Source: Stomoxys calcitrans
Lineage: Eukaryota; Arthropoda; Insecta; Diptera; Muscidae
Assembly: GCF_963082655.1 (NCBI RefSeq)
Contig: NC_081552.1
Location: 59,376,561-59,440,560 of the forward strand
Reading direction: 5' to 3'
DNA length: 64,000 nt
Part shown: positions 1 to 10,903 of the stretch, one piece after another
Layout of the letters: every line of letters starts with the position of its first letter
Numbering within the stretch: position 1 is the first letter of the stretch
The notes under the pieces: generated by a model
Database searches by the model: none
Seen by the model: the letters and a program-made list of their open reading frames with translations, nothing else
Told to the model about the DNA's origin: nothing
Made by a program: the position numbers and the translations under genes

Positions 1-240
1 TGGCTGAAATTGTGTGCAAGGCCTTCTCTCATGACCTTCAACATACGTGTCTAGTATGGTCTGAATCGATCAATAGCTTGATACAGCTCTTATATAAACC
101 TATCTCCCGATTTTGCTTCTTGAGCCCCTACAAGGCGCAATTCTTATCCGAATGAACTGAAATATTATACAATGACTTCTACAATGTCAATCAGCATTCA
201 TTTATGGTCCGAATCGGACTATAACTTGTTTTTTAGCTAC
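1..240 (-). mobile_element. HINE-A fragment cut by the window edge
   Basis: Interior of a DINE-1-like element. It repeats the '...cgatacagctcccatataaatc...cttcttgagcccc' interior seen in full copies such as 2570-3512, and reads towards the hairpin end on the right. The hairpin end itself is missing; similarity stops near 235. No coding capacity. Confidence 0.8.
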
Positions 241-419
241 GTTCAACTGAAATAATATGGCATTATTTTTTGACAACTTGTATGCTAAGGCATAAGTACA
301 TATTTTTGAACTATTGGTATGCTTATGCGGAAGGACTTTCCTCCTAGGAGATCGCCATCTAAAAGTAATTAGAAACAATGCCTTAAAATAAGTAGTTATT
401 AGTTTTTGAATGAGCTTAC
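241..419. other. No recognisable feature
   Basis: AT-rich sequence between a HINE fragment and a LINE remnant. I see no ORF, repeat or RNA signal in it. Confidence 0.5.
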
Positions 420-1000
420 CTTTCTGGCTATATCGTAATGAGAGAATTTGCTGGGATTGGCCTCCTTCTTACTTCCTTTCAGTAATAGCCTCGTCTTTTC
501 ACGATCTGGATCCCTATGGCATTTTTGCTGCCTTACCGACCGTTTCGCTGTGCCACAAGGTTGTATGAGCATTCATCGCCCACGCCCTTAACTCGGACTG
601 TGTCCCGAAGGGCTTCGGATTAACCAAGTTTATTGGTCCTTTGACCTTCACCGCAAAATCGTCTGCCCTTTCATTCTCCTTTATGGGCAGGCACCTAATC
701 GATGAGGATTTTGCCATCCTCAGAGAAGCCGTTAATCTCCTTCTTACACTGCAAAACTGTTCGTGACCTTACCGCCATGGTTGTTATTGCCCTTATGACA
801 ATTTTACTGCCCGTAAAGATGTTCGCACTTGACGTCCTCGCGTTAGCAGCACACCACCTGACGTATTCCACCTGCATGACCGTATTATGGTCAGGCAGTC
901 TAAAACAGATCTCAGTCCTTAGGCTCTCAATGTAGACCCCTAGGCCAACACTGTCCTCTTGCTTTGATCCATTCGTGTAAGAATGCTCTATAACTTCTCC
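420..1000 (-). pseudogene. Decayed LINE 3' end with RNase H domain
   Basis: Read on the minus strand, about 990 to 695 encodes YTNGSKQEDSVGLGVYIES (a changed form of the RNase H start FTDGSK) followed by VLQCKKEINGF. After a frame change, NERADDFAVKVKGPINLVN (about 680-600) matches the RNase H end, where the family has N-E-x-A-D. After another frame change, DPDREKTRLLLKGSKKE continues (about 510-430). This order is that of the C-terminus of RNase H-bearing non-LTR retrotransposons (I/R1/LOA-like). It is broken by at least two frameshifts and has no reverse transcriptase attached, so it is a dead 3' fragment. The first catalytic Asp is replaced by Asn (YTNGS), which also argues against activity. 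The 5' half is not in this window. Confidence 0.75.
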
Positions 1001-1148
1001 ACTTTTTCTATTCTAACTTTTAAAGAGGTGGTCCTTGGGTGTACTCTGAAAAACTAGGACTGGTCATATCCAGAAGGATACCCGACCACAATGGTGTGCA
1101 TCAAGCTGTAATTCTTGCAATTAAAGAAGTAGTGGAATAGCAAATATA

Positions 1149-1672
1149 CTGGGTTGTCAAATAAATAACTGCCATTTTGTTCGATAACCTTTTGCCATCT
1201 TCCTGGCAAATTTAGTATTCCACGCTCATAGAACTTCTGGCCTTTATCTGCAAAAAACTGAACCAAGTGCGATTTTATAGCCTCATGATTGCCGAAAGTT
1301 TTACCATTTCAGGAGTTCTGCAAAGATCGAAATAAATGGTAGTGTGATGGTGCAAGGTCAGGGCTATATGGTGGATGCATCAAAAGTTCCCTGCCAAGCT
1401 CACTCAGTTTTTGGCGAGTGATCAAAGATGTGTGCGGTCTAGCGTTGTCCTGGTGGAATACGATTTGACCAATTCTGGTCGATTCTCCTTGATGGCTGTA
1501 TTCAATTTGTCCAACTGTTGACAGTAAACATCCGAATTAATCGTTTGGTTCGTTGGAAGCAGCTCAAAATATACCACACCCTTCCAATCCCACCAAACAG
1601 ACAGCATAACCTTCTTTTGGTGGATATCAGGCTTTCAAGTGGTTTGAGCTGGTTCATGGTGACCATGAACCA
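1149..1672 (-). mobile_element. Truncated mariner (transposase C-terminal part)
   Basis: Minus-strand copy of the mariner seen at 40820-41769. On the left the degenerate terminal repeat CTGGGTTGTCAAAT abuts a TA dinucleotide (1147-1148). Inside, WQKVIEQNGSYLF, FFADKGQKFYERGILNLP and the catalytic-region fragment LLPTNQTINSDVYCQQLD can be read in different frames. The copy stops abruptly near 1658 in the middle of the transposase, so the N-terminal half and the other terminal repeat are missing. Several frameshifts; non-functional. Confidence 0.85.
1650..1672. repeat. Perfect 11-bp inverted repeat at the mariner break
   Basis: Arms TGGTTCATGGT and ACCATGAACCA flank a single G. It sits exactly where the mariner relic ends and an (ATA)n tract leading into the next HINE begins. 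It probably arose by fold-back copying of the mariner sequence at the break point. Confidence 0.7.
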
Positions 1673-1683
1673 TGATAATAATA

Positions 1684-2396
1684 ATAATAATTTCGTCATT
1701 CTGTTAGTAACTACTCGAAATATTCGTCTGTCCATCTGCCCGTCCGTCCGTCCGTCTGTCTGTCGAAAGCACGCTTACTTCCGCAGGAGTAAAGCTAGCC
1801 GCTTGAAATTTTGCACAAATACTTCTTATTAGTGTAGGTCGGTTGGTATTGTAAATGGGCCATATCGGTCCATGTTTTGATATAGCTGCCATATAAACCG
1901 ATCTTGGGTCTTGACTTCTTGAGCCTCTAGAGTGCGCAATTCTTATCCGATTGGAATGAAATTTTGCACTACGTGTTTTATTATGATAACCAACAACTAT
2001 GCCAAGTATAGTTCAAATCGGTCCATAACCTGGTATAGCTGCCATATCAACCGATCTTGGGTCTTGACTTCTTGAGCCTCTAGAGCTCGCAATTATTATC
2101 CGATTTGCCGGAAATTATATACTACGGATCCTCTCATGACCGTAAACATACGTGTTTATTATGATCTTAATCGGTCTATAGCCCGATACAGCTCCCATAT
2201 AAATCGATCTCTCTATTTTACTTCTTGAGCCCCCAAAGGGCGCAATTCTTATTCGAATTGGCTGACATTTTACACAGGTCTCCAATATAATAATTGTAGA
2301 GCAAATCTTTTCTTATAACCTTTTTTGCCTAAGAAAAGATGCCGGGAGAAGAACTCGGCAAATGCGGCCGAACTTAGCACGCTTTTACTTGTTACA
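1684..2396 (-). mobile_element. HINE-A, internally deleted
   Basis: Minus-orientation DINE-1-like element. The left (TATACCC) end is lost into an ATA-rich tract; the element starts within TTTCGTCATTCTG and lacks the AAGTATATATATTC core. The (TCCG)n stretch, the ATAGCTGCCATATAAACCGATC interior units and the terminal GCACGCTTTTACTTGTT are present. Near 2352 a deletion joins 'gaactcggcaaatg' directly to 'cggccgaactt', removing the ATCCATGGTGGAGGGTATATAAG module. Confidence 0.85.
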
Positions 2397-2569
2397 ACTA
2401 CTTCAACTAAAGAATTTGTTAAAAGTCAACAAAATTTTAATAATTTTGTCTGTCAAGTCTCTTGTAGAGACTTACGTACTTCAACAATAGTCTTTGATTC
2501 AATGCTAAAACTCTTTGAGAATTAAAAGTTTTACATACAAATTTGGTAGTTGAGTTTTTCTAAGAGCTA

Positions 2570-3512
2570 TTTTTATACCCTCCACCATAGGATGGGTGTA
2601 TACTAATTTCGTCATTCTGTTTGTAGCTCCTCGAAATACGCGTCTGAGACCCCATAAAGTATATATATTCTTGATCGTCATGACATTTTAAGTCGATCTA
2701 GCCATGTCCATCCGTCTGTCCGTCCGTCCGTCCGAGTAAAGCTAGCCGCTTGAAATTTTACACAAATACTTTTTATAAGTGCAGGTTGGTTGGTATTGTA
2801 AATGGCCAAATCGGTCCATGTTTTGATATAGCTGCCATTAAACCGATCTTGGGTCTTGACTTCTTGAGCCTCTACAGGGCGCAATTCTCGTCCGATTTAA
2901 CTGAACTTCCAACAACTGTGTCATGTACTATTGAAGTCGGTTCATAATCTGGTATAGTTGTCATATAAACCGATCTTAGATATTGACTTCTTTAGCCAAT
3001 AGATTTGGTAATTCTCATCCGATTTGGCTAAAATTTTCCAATATGTGTTTTGTTGTGAGTTTCAATAACTGTGCGAAGTATGGCGTAAATCGATAAATAA
3101 TCTGATATAGCTGCCATATAAACCGATCTGGGATCTTGACTTCTTGAGCCTCTAAAGGGCGCATTTCTCATCCGATTTGGCTGAAATACAACGGCTTCTG
3201 TCATGATCTTAAATACACGTGTATTATATGGTCTGAATCGATCGATAGCTTGATACAGCTCCCATATAAATCTATCTCCCGATTTTGTTTCTTCAGCCCC
3301 TACAAGGCGCAATTCTTATCTGAGTGAACTGAAATATTACACAACGACTTCTTCAATTTTCAGCATTCATATATGGCCCGAATCGGACAGTTCTTATACT
3401 ATATTCTTTGTTTGCCCAAAAAGAGATATCGCGCATAGAACTCGACAAATGCGATCCATGGTGTGGGGTATATAAGATTCGGCCCGGCCGAACTTAGCAC
3501 GCTCTTACTTGT
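2570..3512 (-). mobile_element. HINE-A, both ends present
   Basis: Begins TTTTTATACCCTCCACCAT and ends CGGCCGAACTTAGCACGC then TTACTTGTT. It contains the DINE-1 core (AAGTATATATATTCTTGATC at about 2658) and TCGATCTAGCCATGTCC. The interior carries several copies of the 'gatatagctgccatataaaccgat' unit. No ORF of meaning. Confidence 0.9.
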
Positions 3513-3594
3513 TTCTGTGTATATATTTTTCTTCACAATCCTTTATGATTTCTCTATTAAATGAGAAGCTCTCATCCATTATTCTTTCCTGGGC

Positions 3595-3765
3595 GCCCCG
3601 GTAACGGAGTTGGTAGCGTGCTCGAAGTGCCAGTGCGGAGGTCATGGGTTCGATTCCCACTAGGTGTCTTGGTCTGTCGCAATTGTGGTATCACAATGGA
3701 CTTAAAATTGTCTAAGTGAGTCTATAAAGGACTGGCACTCTTACCTAACATACCTTACCTATTCT
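3595..3765 (+). mobile_element. tRNA-derived SINE (tail CCTAAC-like)
   Basis: The head looks like a tRNA gene: an A-box-like GGTAACGGAGTTGGTAGCG and a good B box GGGTTCGATTCCCAC about 45 bp later. The body 'ggtatcacaatggactt...ctaagtgagtct' and a tail of TTACCTAACATACCTTACCT follow. The same body and tail recur at 13340 and at 19866, so this is a dispersed SINE and not a functional tRNA; the acceptor arms do not pair well. Confidence 0.75.
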
Positions 3766-4508
3766 TTCCCAACGTTTTATTTTAAGTTCTTACGTTTAGG
3801 AAATTTGTTAACTGCTATCATCTACAAATATTCTATTCACTCTGATTTGTCCTATGCACATTAATGATACACTTTATGGTAGCTGTTAACTTTTTAAACG
3901 TTTCTCTCTGGATGCGCAAGTTAAAGCCAAATTACAATAAAAATTTAAATATCCATGGATAATCGCTAATTGTGCTGATACAGAAGATCAACTAGCATAT
4001 ACTGGTACACACATACAAATATGGCTTGTCATAACAACTTCATTTTTATCGTTATACGCAGCATATGCCAAATATAATGCGAATCTTTAAATTGTACGTG
4101 CTCTTTGGGTTGCACAAGATTTTCTTAAGAAGAAAAGGCTGAGAAATTCATTTTCATTTTCTGTGCGTTTGTTGTTTATAAGTGAAAGGTAAACATAACA
4201 TCTTATGTTTCCGTTTTGTGGAGCGATTCAACGTGGAAGCAAAAAATTTTAATGCTGCAAGTTAAACTGAACTTACGCGTATGTCATACTATTCTCCCAA
4301 ACGGATTCATTTAATGGCCAACATAAAAAGTAACATTTCAATTGAGATAATGCAGCGTGATATTTGTATTCTTGAAGCGGTATTAGGGAAATAATATAAA
4401 TTTATAGTATTATGCATTCGAACGTATGCCATGGTGAAATGACTTTACCAATAATATTTTTACATGACTTTCATAAAAATCGTCTACTCGTGAGGGATTT
4501 GGTGTACT
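3766..4508. other. AT-rich stretch, nothing recognised
   Basis: About 740 bp of apparently single-copy, A/T-rich sequence. I see no ORF above background and no repeat found elsewhere in the window. Confidence 0.5.
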
Positions 4509-4608
4509 TTGAGCAATTGGCGACACACAGTGGCGTTAAGTTGCCAACAACTTTGTTGTGAGGAATTTGAAAATATTTGCCATATTCGGTTGACTACTCA
4601 TAGAAAGG

Positions 4609-4745
4609 ACATGGAGGCCACCGTAACTCGGTGGATAGCTTGGGTTCGAATCCTGACGAGAACATCAGAAGCAATTTTTCAGCGGCCCAAGGAGGTGTCG
4701 CACTGTGGCACGCCGTTCGGACTCGGCTATAAAATTTTCTGTGAC
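4609..4745 (+). mobile_element. tRNA-derived SINE, 5' part (second family)
   Basis: Head GGCCACCGTAACTCGGTGG with B box GGGTTCGAATCCTG, then 'cgagaacatcagaagcaatttttcagcgg', 'gaggtgtcgcactgtggcac' and 'cgttcggactcggctataaaa'. The same modules occur at 28995-29130, 61085-61226, 62056-62150 and 62980-63197. This copy is cut after GGCTATAAAA, losing the 3' half. Confidence 0.8.
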
Positions 4746-4984
4746 AAGACCGATGACGTTTATGATGCCGCCAACATGATGAAGTTGTTCTCAAAAACCC
4801 AAATCGTGCAAACCGAAACTTTTTTGGAGGCCATGCTGAGGCTTTTGATGAAAACACATTTTCACAGAATATGATGGGACATACGAAAACACCAGGATTT
4901 ATTGACGGGGGCTCGTCATTATGGACTTTATTTTAAAACAAGCCTTGTAAAACTTTTAGCCGTTAAATTTATATTCTCGCGTTG

Positions 4985-5982
4985 ATTACCCCCAAACTAT
5001 TACAGTTCGGCATTAAATATAAGGTGTCGGACCATCTGGCGCCTCATCACAACGTGCTTGGAATTCCTTTGTATAACGAAGGTCTGTCAGGTCGGGTGTT
5101 AATACCAAAAGTTTACGAGAAATGGATTGAGGACCAACCCAAAGAGATCGAGTTGGTGTTCTTCACTCGGAGATATAAGATGAGGATTTCAGACTCTACT
5201 CCTTGGATGGTACCACTCTGCAGGTGTCAAGGGAGACGAAATTCCTAGATGTAGTCCTCACTGTCCTGGAAAAGGAATACGGAGGAAAGGTGCTTTCTCT
5301 TCCTGCAGACGTATATTCGGTAGGAAGTGGGCAATTAGCCCGATGATGAAATACTGCATGTAGACACCCATTGTAAAACCAGTGCTAACATATGGCATAT
5401 ATAATACCAGTGCTGACTGGTATGGTGGAAAGCTGTGGAGATGAGTACATGGACCAAGATACTTCGAAAAGTACAGAAACTTACCTGGGCCGGGATCACG
5501 GGGGCGTTAAGATTCACACCGCAGGCGGATCCGGAAGCGATGAGTAGTTTACAACCTGGTGAAGTATAAAATCAGGGATATGCCGTTAAGGTTGTGGTTA
5601 GGATGAGGGAACTGGTCATGATCCATTTCGGAACCATGGATGCAGGAGGTAGGCTAAGCAGAGTCCCCGTCTACCTTTCTCCAAGACGTTTCGTTTCGGG
5701 AGTGGTTATTGTGGATTCGCTTTCCCGGAAGCGAAGAGTGTTAGCCGGATGCTGTGTTTGAGTTGGATGAGACCTCAGTCTTCACTGACGGCCCCTGGAT
5801 GGAGTCAGGAACGGGACTGGGGGTTTACTGGCAGGAACTCGAGATCGGTATGTCAGTTAGACTGCTGGACGGGTGCACGATCTTTGAGACACAGGTCTGT
5901 GCGATTATGTTGGCCACAAAGGAAATCCGGAGGATAGACCTGCCACCTTCGAAATTTAGGATATATGGGTGTGTACAGCAGT
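4985..5982 (+). pseudogene. Decayed LINE 3' half (RT thumb and RNase H)
   Basis: Fragments in several frames line up with the C-terminal part of an I/R1/LOA-type ORF2. PKEIELVFFTRRYKM (about 5140-5180) is the post-catalytic segment (family form KTELVLFTRRYK). GTTLQVSRETKFLDVVL (5208-5260, other frame) follows. Later FTDGPWMESGTGLGVYWQE (5772-5830) with FETQVCAIMLATKEI is the start of RNase H, with its first catalytic Asp intact. At least three frameshifts or stops separate the pieces. The RT core with its YADD box is absent. The end near 5982 joins an unrelated repeat. Confidence 0.8.
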
Positions 5983-6055
5983 GACGTACTCAAGAATTTA
6001 TTTTGGGGGCTCACCCCACATATTTAAAAAAAAAAAAATTGGAAACACTCTTCTG
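5983..6055 (+). repeat. Short fragment of repeat X
   Basis: GTGACGTACTCAAGAATTTA...GGGGGCTCACCCCAC, ending in an A-run, resembles the start of the repeat at 60700-60900 (GGACGTAGCCAGGATTTAAT). Only the head of the repeat is here. Confidence 0.45.
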
Positions 6056-6062
6056 TTATGGC

Positions 6063-6781
6063 TGGTAGAATGTCCAATTGTCACAGTTGAAAGCACATAT
6101 CAAATCAGGAGATCGGTTTATATGGGAGTTACATCAGGTTATAGACCGAATAAGACCGTACTTGACACAGTAATTGGAAGTCGTAACAGAACACTACATG
6201 TGAAATTTCAGCGAAAACCGCCAAAAAATTGCTGCTTGTAAGAGCTCAATAATTCAAATCGGGAGATCGGTTTATATCGGACCTATATCATGTTATCGAC
6301 CGATTGGGTGCGTACTTGGCACAGTTGTTGGAAGTCATAATAGAACACGTTCTGCATAGTTCAGTCAAATCGTATACTCAGGAAGCCAAATCGGGAAATC
6401 GGTTTATATGGGAGCTATATTGGATTATGCACCGATTTAAATCGTACTTGGCACAGTTGTTGGAAGCCATAACAGAACACCACGTGCAAAATTTTCGCCA
6501 AATCCGACTAAAATTGCGTCTTGTAAGGGCTCAATAACTGAAGTCAGGAGATCGCTTTATATGAGAGCTATTTCCAAATCTGAACCGATATGGCCCGTTT
6601 GCAAACATTATCGACCTGCATGAATAGTTAATATCTGTGCAAAATTTTAAGCGGCTAGCTCTATGCGTTCGATCGTTATAGTGATTTCGCTATGGTGATT
6701 TCGACAGGCGGATGGATCGACTCGAGGTATTACAAACGGAATGACTAGATTAGTATACCCCCATCCTATGGTGGTTTTATA
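6063..6781 (+). mobile_element. HINE-B, left end missing
   Basis: Plus-orientation interior units (GGAGATCGGTTTATATGGGAG, spaced about 150 bp apart), then the 'tatcgatcgttatagtg' stretch, ACAGGCGGATGGATCGACTC and the right end TATACCCCCATCCTATGGTGG. The hairpin end and the AAGTATATATATTC core are absent; the core was lost by a deletion at about 6725. Confidence 0.8.
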
Positions 6782-7486
6782 CAGACCTTATTTTAAAAGT
6801 TATACAATTTTTTTAACGAAACTTATAGGAGTTATCACATATATATATCTAATTTGGGATAGATATTTATTTATCGAGTAAATATTACCAAACAATGTAT
6901 TTTCTTTAGATGTTCTTGCTGTTGTTTTCTTGTACCTGGTAGCCATTTGTCTGTTTTTCTTGTGGTTTTTATCATTGGGCACATCAGCATTTTTGCACCT
7001 TATGCGAAACTTTTAAAATTAACACTTTGCGAGTTTACCATCCCCGCTTGACCGATCTGCGCAACAAACAATACTAACTGCACTTACCTCAACCAAAAAA
7101 GGGAAAAGTGTGTAGTGTGTGCGAATGATTATTTACTTGTGTGCGAATATTTTTGGACATAACGCATCTAATCGCTAAAATACTCACCCTTTCTCCCTAG
7201 AAGGAGAGGCACAAGAGAATAACTATAAGCCCGGTAAACGAATAATCGCTTGCGGCTATCGAAATACTTTTGCCATTAAAGAGTTTTTGGTTTTACAACA
7301 AAACAAGGGTCCGTTCACCGTTGGCGAAGCTGCTAAAGGGTTCACAATACACAAAGTTAGTTACCTTCAATAGTGCTAAGAGTATGGCTAACGTTCGATG
7401 TGTTGTAACGAAACGTTAGACAATTACAATAAAAGAAAAACTTCGTAATAAAAGTATTTTGTCTGTCGTAAAATGTCCCAAACGTT
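6782..7486. other. Single-copy stretch, no gene recognised
   Basis: About 700 bp without a repeat seen elsewhere in the window. It has ordinary mixed composition and a polypyrimidine-AG (CCCTTTCTCCCTAG, about 7188-7201) that could act as a splice acceptor. I cannot join that to a credible exon. Confidence 0.4.
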
Positions 7487-7605
7487 TTATTCTTATACCC
7501 ACCACCAAAAAATGGGGAAAAATCCCTTATGTCATTTCGTTTGCAACACATCGTATATATATTCTTAATCCTGTTTAAAAGATTTAACCATGTGCGCTAC
7601 ATGGT
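7487..7605 (-). mobile_element. HINE-C-like end relic
   Basis: CTTATACCCACCACCAAAAAATG followed by 'tcatttcgtttgcaacacatcg' and TATATATTCTTAATC is the TATACCC end of a HINE, diverged and cut after about 115 bp by the following HINE-A. Confidence 0.65.
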
Positions 7606-7608
7606 TTA

Positions 7609-8550
7609 ACAAGTAAAAGCGTGCTAAGTTCGGCCGGACCGAATCTTATATACCCTTTACCATGGATCGCTTATGTCGAGTTCTTTTCCCGGCTTCTCTC
7701 CTTAGGCAAAAAAGGATATAAGAAAAGATTTACTCTACTATTAGACCGATATCAAGATATGGTCCAGTTTGGACCACAATTAAGTTATATGTTGGAGACC
7801 TCTGTAAAATTTCAGTCAATTCGAATAAGAATTGCACCCTTTGGGGGCTCATGAAGTAAAATAGAGAGATAAATTTATATGGGAGCTGTATCGGGCTATA
7901 GACCGATTCAGTCCATAATAAACACATATGTTGATGGTCAAGAAGTCAAGTCCCCAGATCTGTTTATATGACAGCTATGTCAGGTTATAAACCGATTTGA
8001 ACCAAACTTAACACAGTTGTTGGATATCATAACAAAATACTTTGTGCAAAATTTCATTTCAATCGGATACGAATTGCGCATTCTAGATGCTCAAGAAGTC
8101 AAGACCCAAGATCGGTTTATATGGCAGCTATATCAGGTTATGGACCGATTTTAATCATACTTGGCACAGTTGTTGGATATTATAACAAAACACGTCGTAC
8201 AAAATTTCATTCCAATTGCGCACTCTAGAGGCTCAAGAAGTTAAGACCCAAGATCGGTTTATATGGCAGCTATATCAAAACATGGACCGATATGGCTCAT
8301 TTACAATACCAACCGACCTACACTAACAAACAGTATTTGTGCAAAATTTCAAGCCACTAGCTTTACTCCTTCGGCAGTTAGCGTGCTTTCGACAGACAGA
8401 CGGACGGACAGACGGATGGACATGGCTAGATCGACATAAAATGCCGCGACGATCAAGAATATATATACTTTATGGGGTTTCAGAGGAATATTTCGAGTAG
8501 TTACAAACAGAATGACGAAATTAGTATACCCCCCATCCTATGGTGGATGG
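7609..8550 (+). mobile_element. HINE-A, full ends
   Basis: Starts AACAAGTAAAAGCGTGC with the hairpin TTCGGCCGGACCGAA and runs to CCCCCCATCCTATGGTGGATGGTATAAAA. The left module TTATATACCCTTTACCATGG is inverted relative to the right end. The core is present at about 8459. It contains two and a half interior units. Confidence 0.9.
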
Positions 8551-8559
8551 TATAAAAAT

Positions 8560-9537
8560 ATCGCACTTACTAATTTGAGCCGACTAAATATCAAGACACG
8601 TCCTTATGTCCAGTAGAGGTCTTAGGCCCATAAATGCCATATTTATTTTTGGGACAGTGAGTTGTGTTGGAACCTTCAAAATACTCCGTACATTTGGCTT
8701 AGATCGGTCCAGATTTGAATATAGCTGCGATATAGACCGATCCTCCGATTTAGTGTCTTAGGCCCATAAAAGTCACATTTATTATCCGATTTTGAAAAAT
8801 TTGGGACAGTGAGTTGTGTAAGGCCCTTCGAATTCCTTCGTTAATTAAGCCCTGATCGGCTCAGATTTGGATAAAGCTGCCATATAGACCGATTTCCCGA
8901 TTTAAGGTTTTGGGCCCATAAAAAGCGCATTTGTTGTCCGATTTCGCCGAAATTTGGGACTGTGAGTTACGTTAAGCCCCTTGACATAATTCTGCAATAT
9001 CGCAAAGATCGGTCCAGATTTGGATATAGCTGCCGTATAGACCGATATATCGGTTTTAGGTTTCGGGTCCATAAAAGGCGCATTTATTGTCCATTGTTGC
9101 TGAAATTTGAGACAGTGAGTTTAGTTGGGCTCCTCGACGTTCTTTTTCAATTTGGCCCAGATCGGTTAATATTTGAGTATAGCTGCCATATGGATTGATC
9201 TCTCGATTGAAGGTTTTGGGCCCAAAAAGGCGCATTTATAATCCAATTTCACTGAAATTTGACACAGTGACTTATGTTAGGATTTTAGACATCCGTGTCG
9301 TATATGGTTCAGATCGTTTTATTTTTATATATAGCTACTAAAAAGATCACTTATTGTTATGTACAATTGAACAATGACCTGTACTTATTAGCATTTGGTC
9401 CAAATCGGAACATATTTCGATATAACTGCTATGGGACATAAGGTATGAAATTTTCACCTAATGATGATGAAAGGTGGTTTACATATATACCCGAGGTGGT
9501 GGGTATCCAAAGTTCGGCTCGGCCGAACTTAACGCTT
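8560..9537 (-). mobile_element. HINE-C
   Basis: Minus copy of the second large HINE subfamily. The interior unit is 'gatttggatatagctgccatatagaccgat...ggcccataaaa.gcgcatttattgtccgat...gggacagtgagtt', repeated about five times. The right end is GGTGGTGGGTATCCAAAGTTCGG, then the hairpin TTCGGCTCGGCCGAA and AACTTAACGC. The left (TATACCC) end is missing. Confidence 0.88.
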
Positions 9538-10900
9538 TTTTATACCCTCCACCATAAGATGGGGGGTATACTAATTTCGTCATTCTGTTTGTAACTACTC
9601 GAAATATTCGTCTGAGACCCCATAAAGTATATATATTCTTGATCGTCGTGAAATTTTATGTCGATCTAGCCATGTCCGTCCGTCCGTCCGTCCGTCCGTC
9701 CGTCCGTCCGTCCGTCCGTCCGTCTGTCTGTCGAAAGCACGCTAACTTCCGAAGGAGTAAAGCTAGCCGCTTGAAATTTTGCATAATACTTCTTATTAGT
9801 GTAGGTCGGTTGGTATTGTAAATGGGCCATATCGGTCAATGTTTTGATATAGCTGCAATATAAACCGATCTTGGGTCTTGACTTCTAGAGCCTCTAGAGT
9901 GCGCAATTCTTATTCGATTGGGATGAAATTTTGCACGACGTGTTTTGTTATGATATCCAACAACTGTGCCAAGTATGGTTCAAGTCGGTCCATAACCTGA
10001 TATAGCTGCCATATAAACCGATCTTGGGTCTTGACTTCTTGAGCCTCTAGAGTGCGCAATTCGTATCCGATTGGAATAAAATTTTGCACGACGTGTTTCG
10101 TTATTATATCCAACAACTGTGCCAAGTATGGTTCAAATCGGTCCATAACCTGATATAGCTGCCATATAAACCGATCTTGGGTCTTGACTTCTTGAGCCTC
10201 TAGAGTGCGCAATTCTTATCCGATTGGAATGAAATTTTGCACGACGTGTTTTGTTACGATATCCAACAACTGTGCCAAGTATGGTTCAAATCGGTTCATA
10301 ACCTTAAGTCAAGACCAAATCGGTCCATAAACCGTTATTGGGTCTTGACTTCTTGAGCCTCTAGAGGGCGCAATTCCTATCCGATTTGAATGAATTTTGG
10401 CACGTAGTATTTTGTTATGATATCCAACAACTGTGCTGAATATGGTTCAAATTCAAACCTTATATAGCTGCCATATAAACCGATCTGGGATCTTGACTTC
10501 TTGAGCCTCTAAAGGTCGCAATTATTATCCGATTTGCCTGAAATTTTGTACGACGGATTCTTTCATGACCATCAACATACGTGTGTATTATGATCTGAAT
10601 CGGTCCATAGCCCGATACAGGTCCCATATAAATCGATCTCTCTATTTTACTTTTTGAGCTCACAAAGAGCGCAATTCTTATTCGAATTGGCTGACATTTT
10701 ACACAGGTCTCCAATATATAATTTAATTGTGGTCCAAACGGGACCATATCTTGATATCGCTCTAATAGCAGCGCAAATCTTTTCTTATATCCTGTTTTGC
10801 CTAAGAAGAGATGCCGGGAAGAAAACTCGACAAATGCGATCCATGGTGGAGGGTATATAAGATTCGGCCCGGCCGAACTTAGCACGCTTTTACTTGTTTC
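9537..10900 (-). mobile_element. HINE-A, full ends, with (TCCG)n expansion
   Basis: TTTTTATACCCTCCACCATA at the left, CGGCCGAACTTAGCACGC and TTACTTGTT at the right. About 13 TCCG units (9675-9725) precede TCTGTCTGTCGAAAGCACGC. Interior units repeat with a 153-bp period (for example TATAGCTGCC at 10001 and 10154). Confidence 0.92.
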
Positions 10901-10903
10901 TTG

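Noticed and set aside
3599..3672. Possible functional tRNA gene (good B box)
   Set aside because: Acceptor and anticodon arms do not pair well, and the same body and tail recur elsewhere, so it is a SINE head.
9910..10212. Repeated frames such as '[20 protein letters not shown]' in many places
   Set aside because: These arise because the 153-bp HINE unit is a multiple of three without stops in one frame; 153/3 = 51 codons per unit. The sequence drifts as DNA, and both strands are open.
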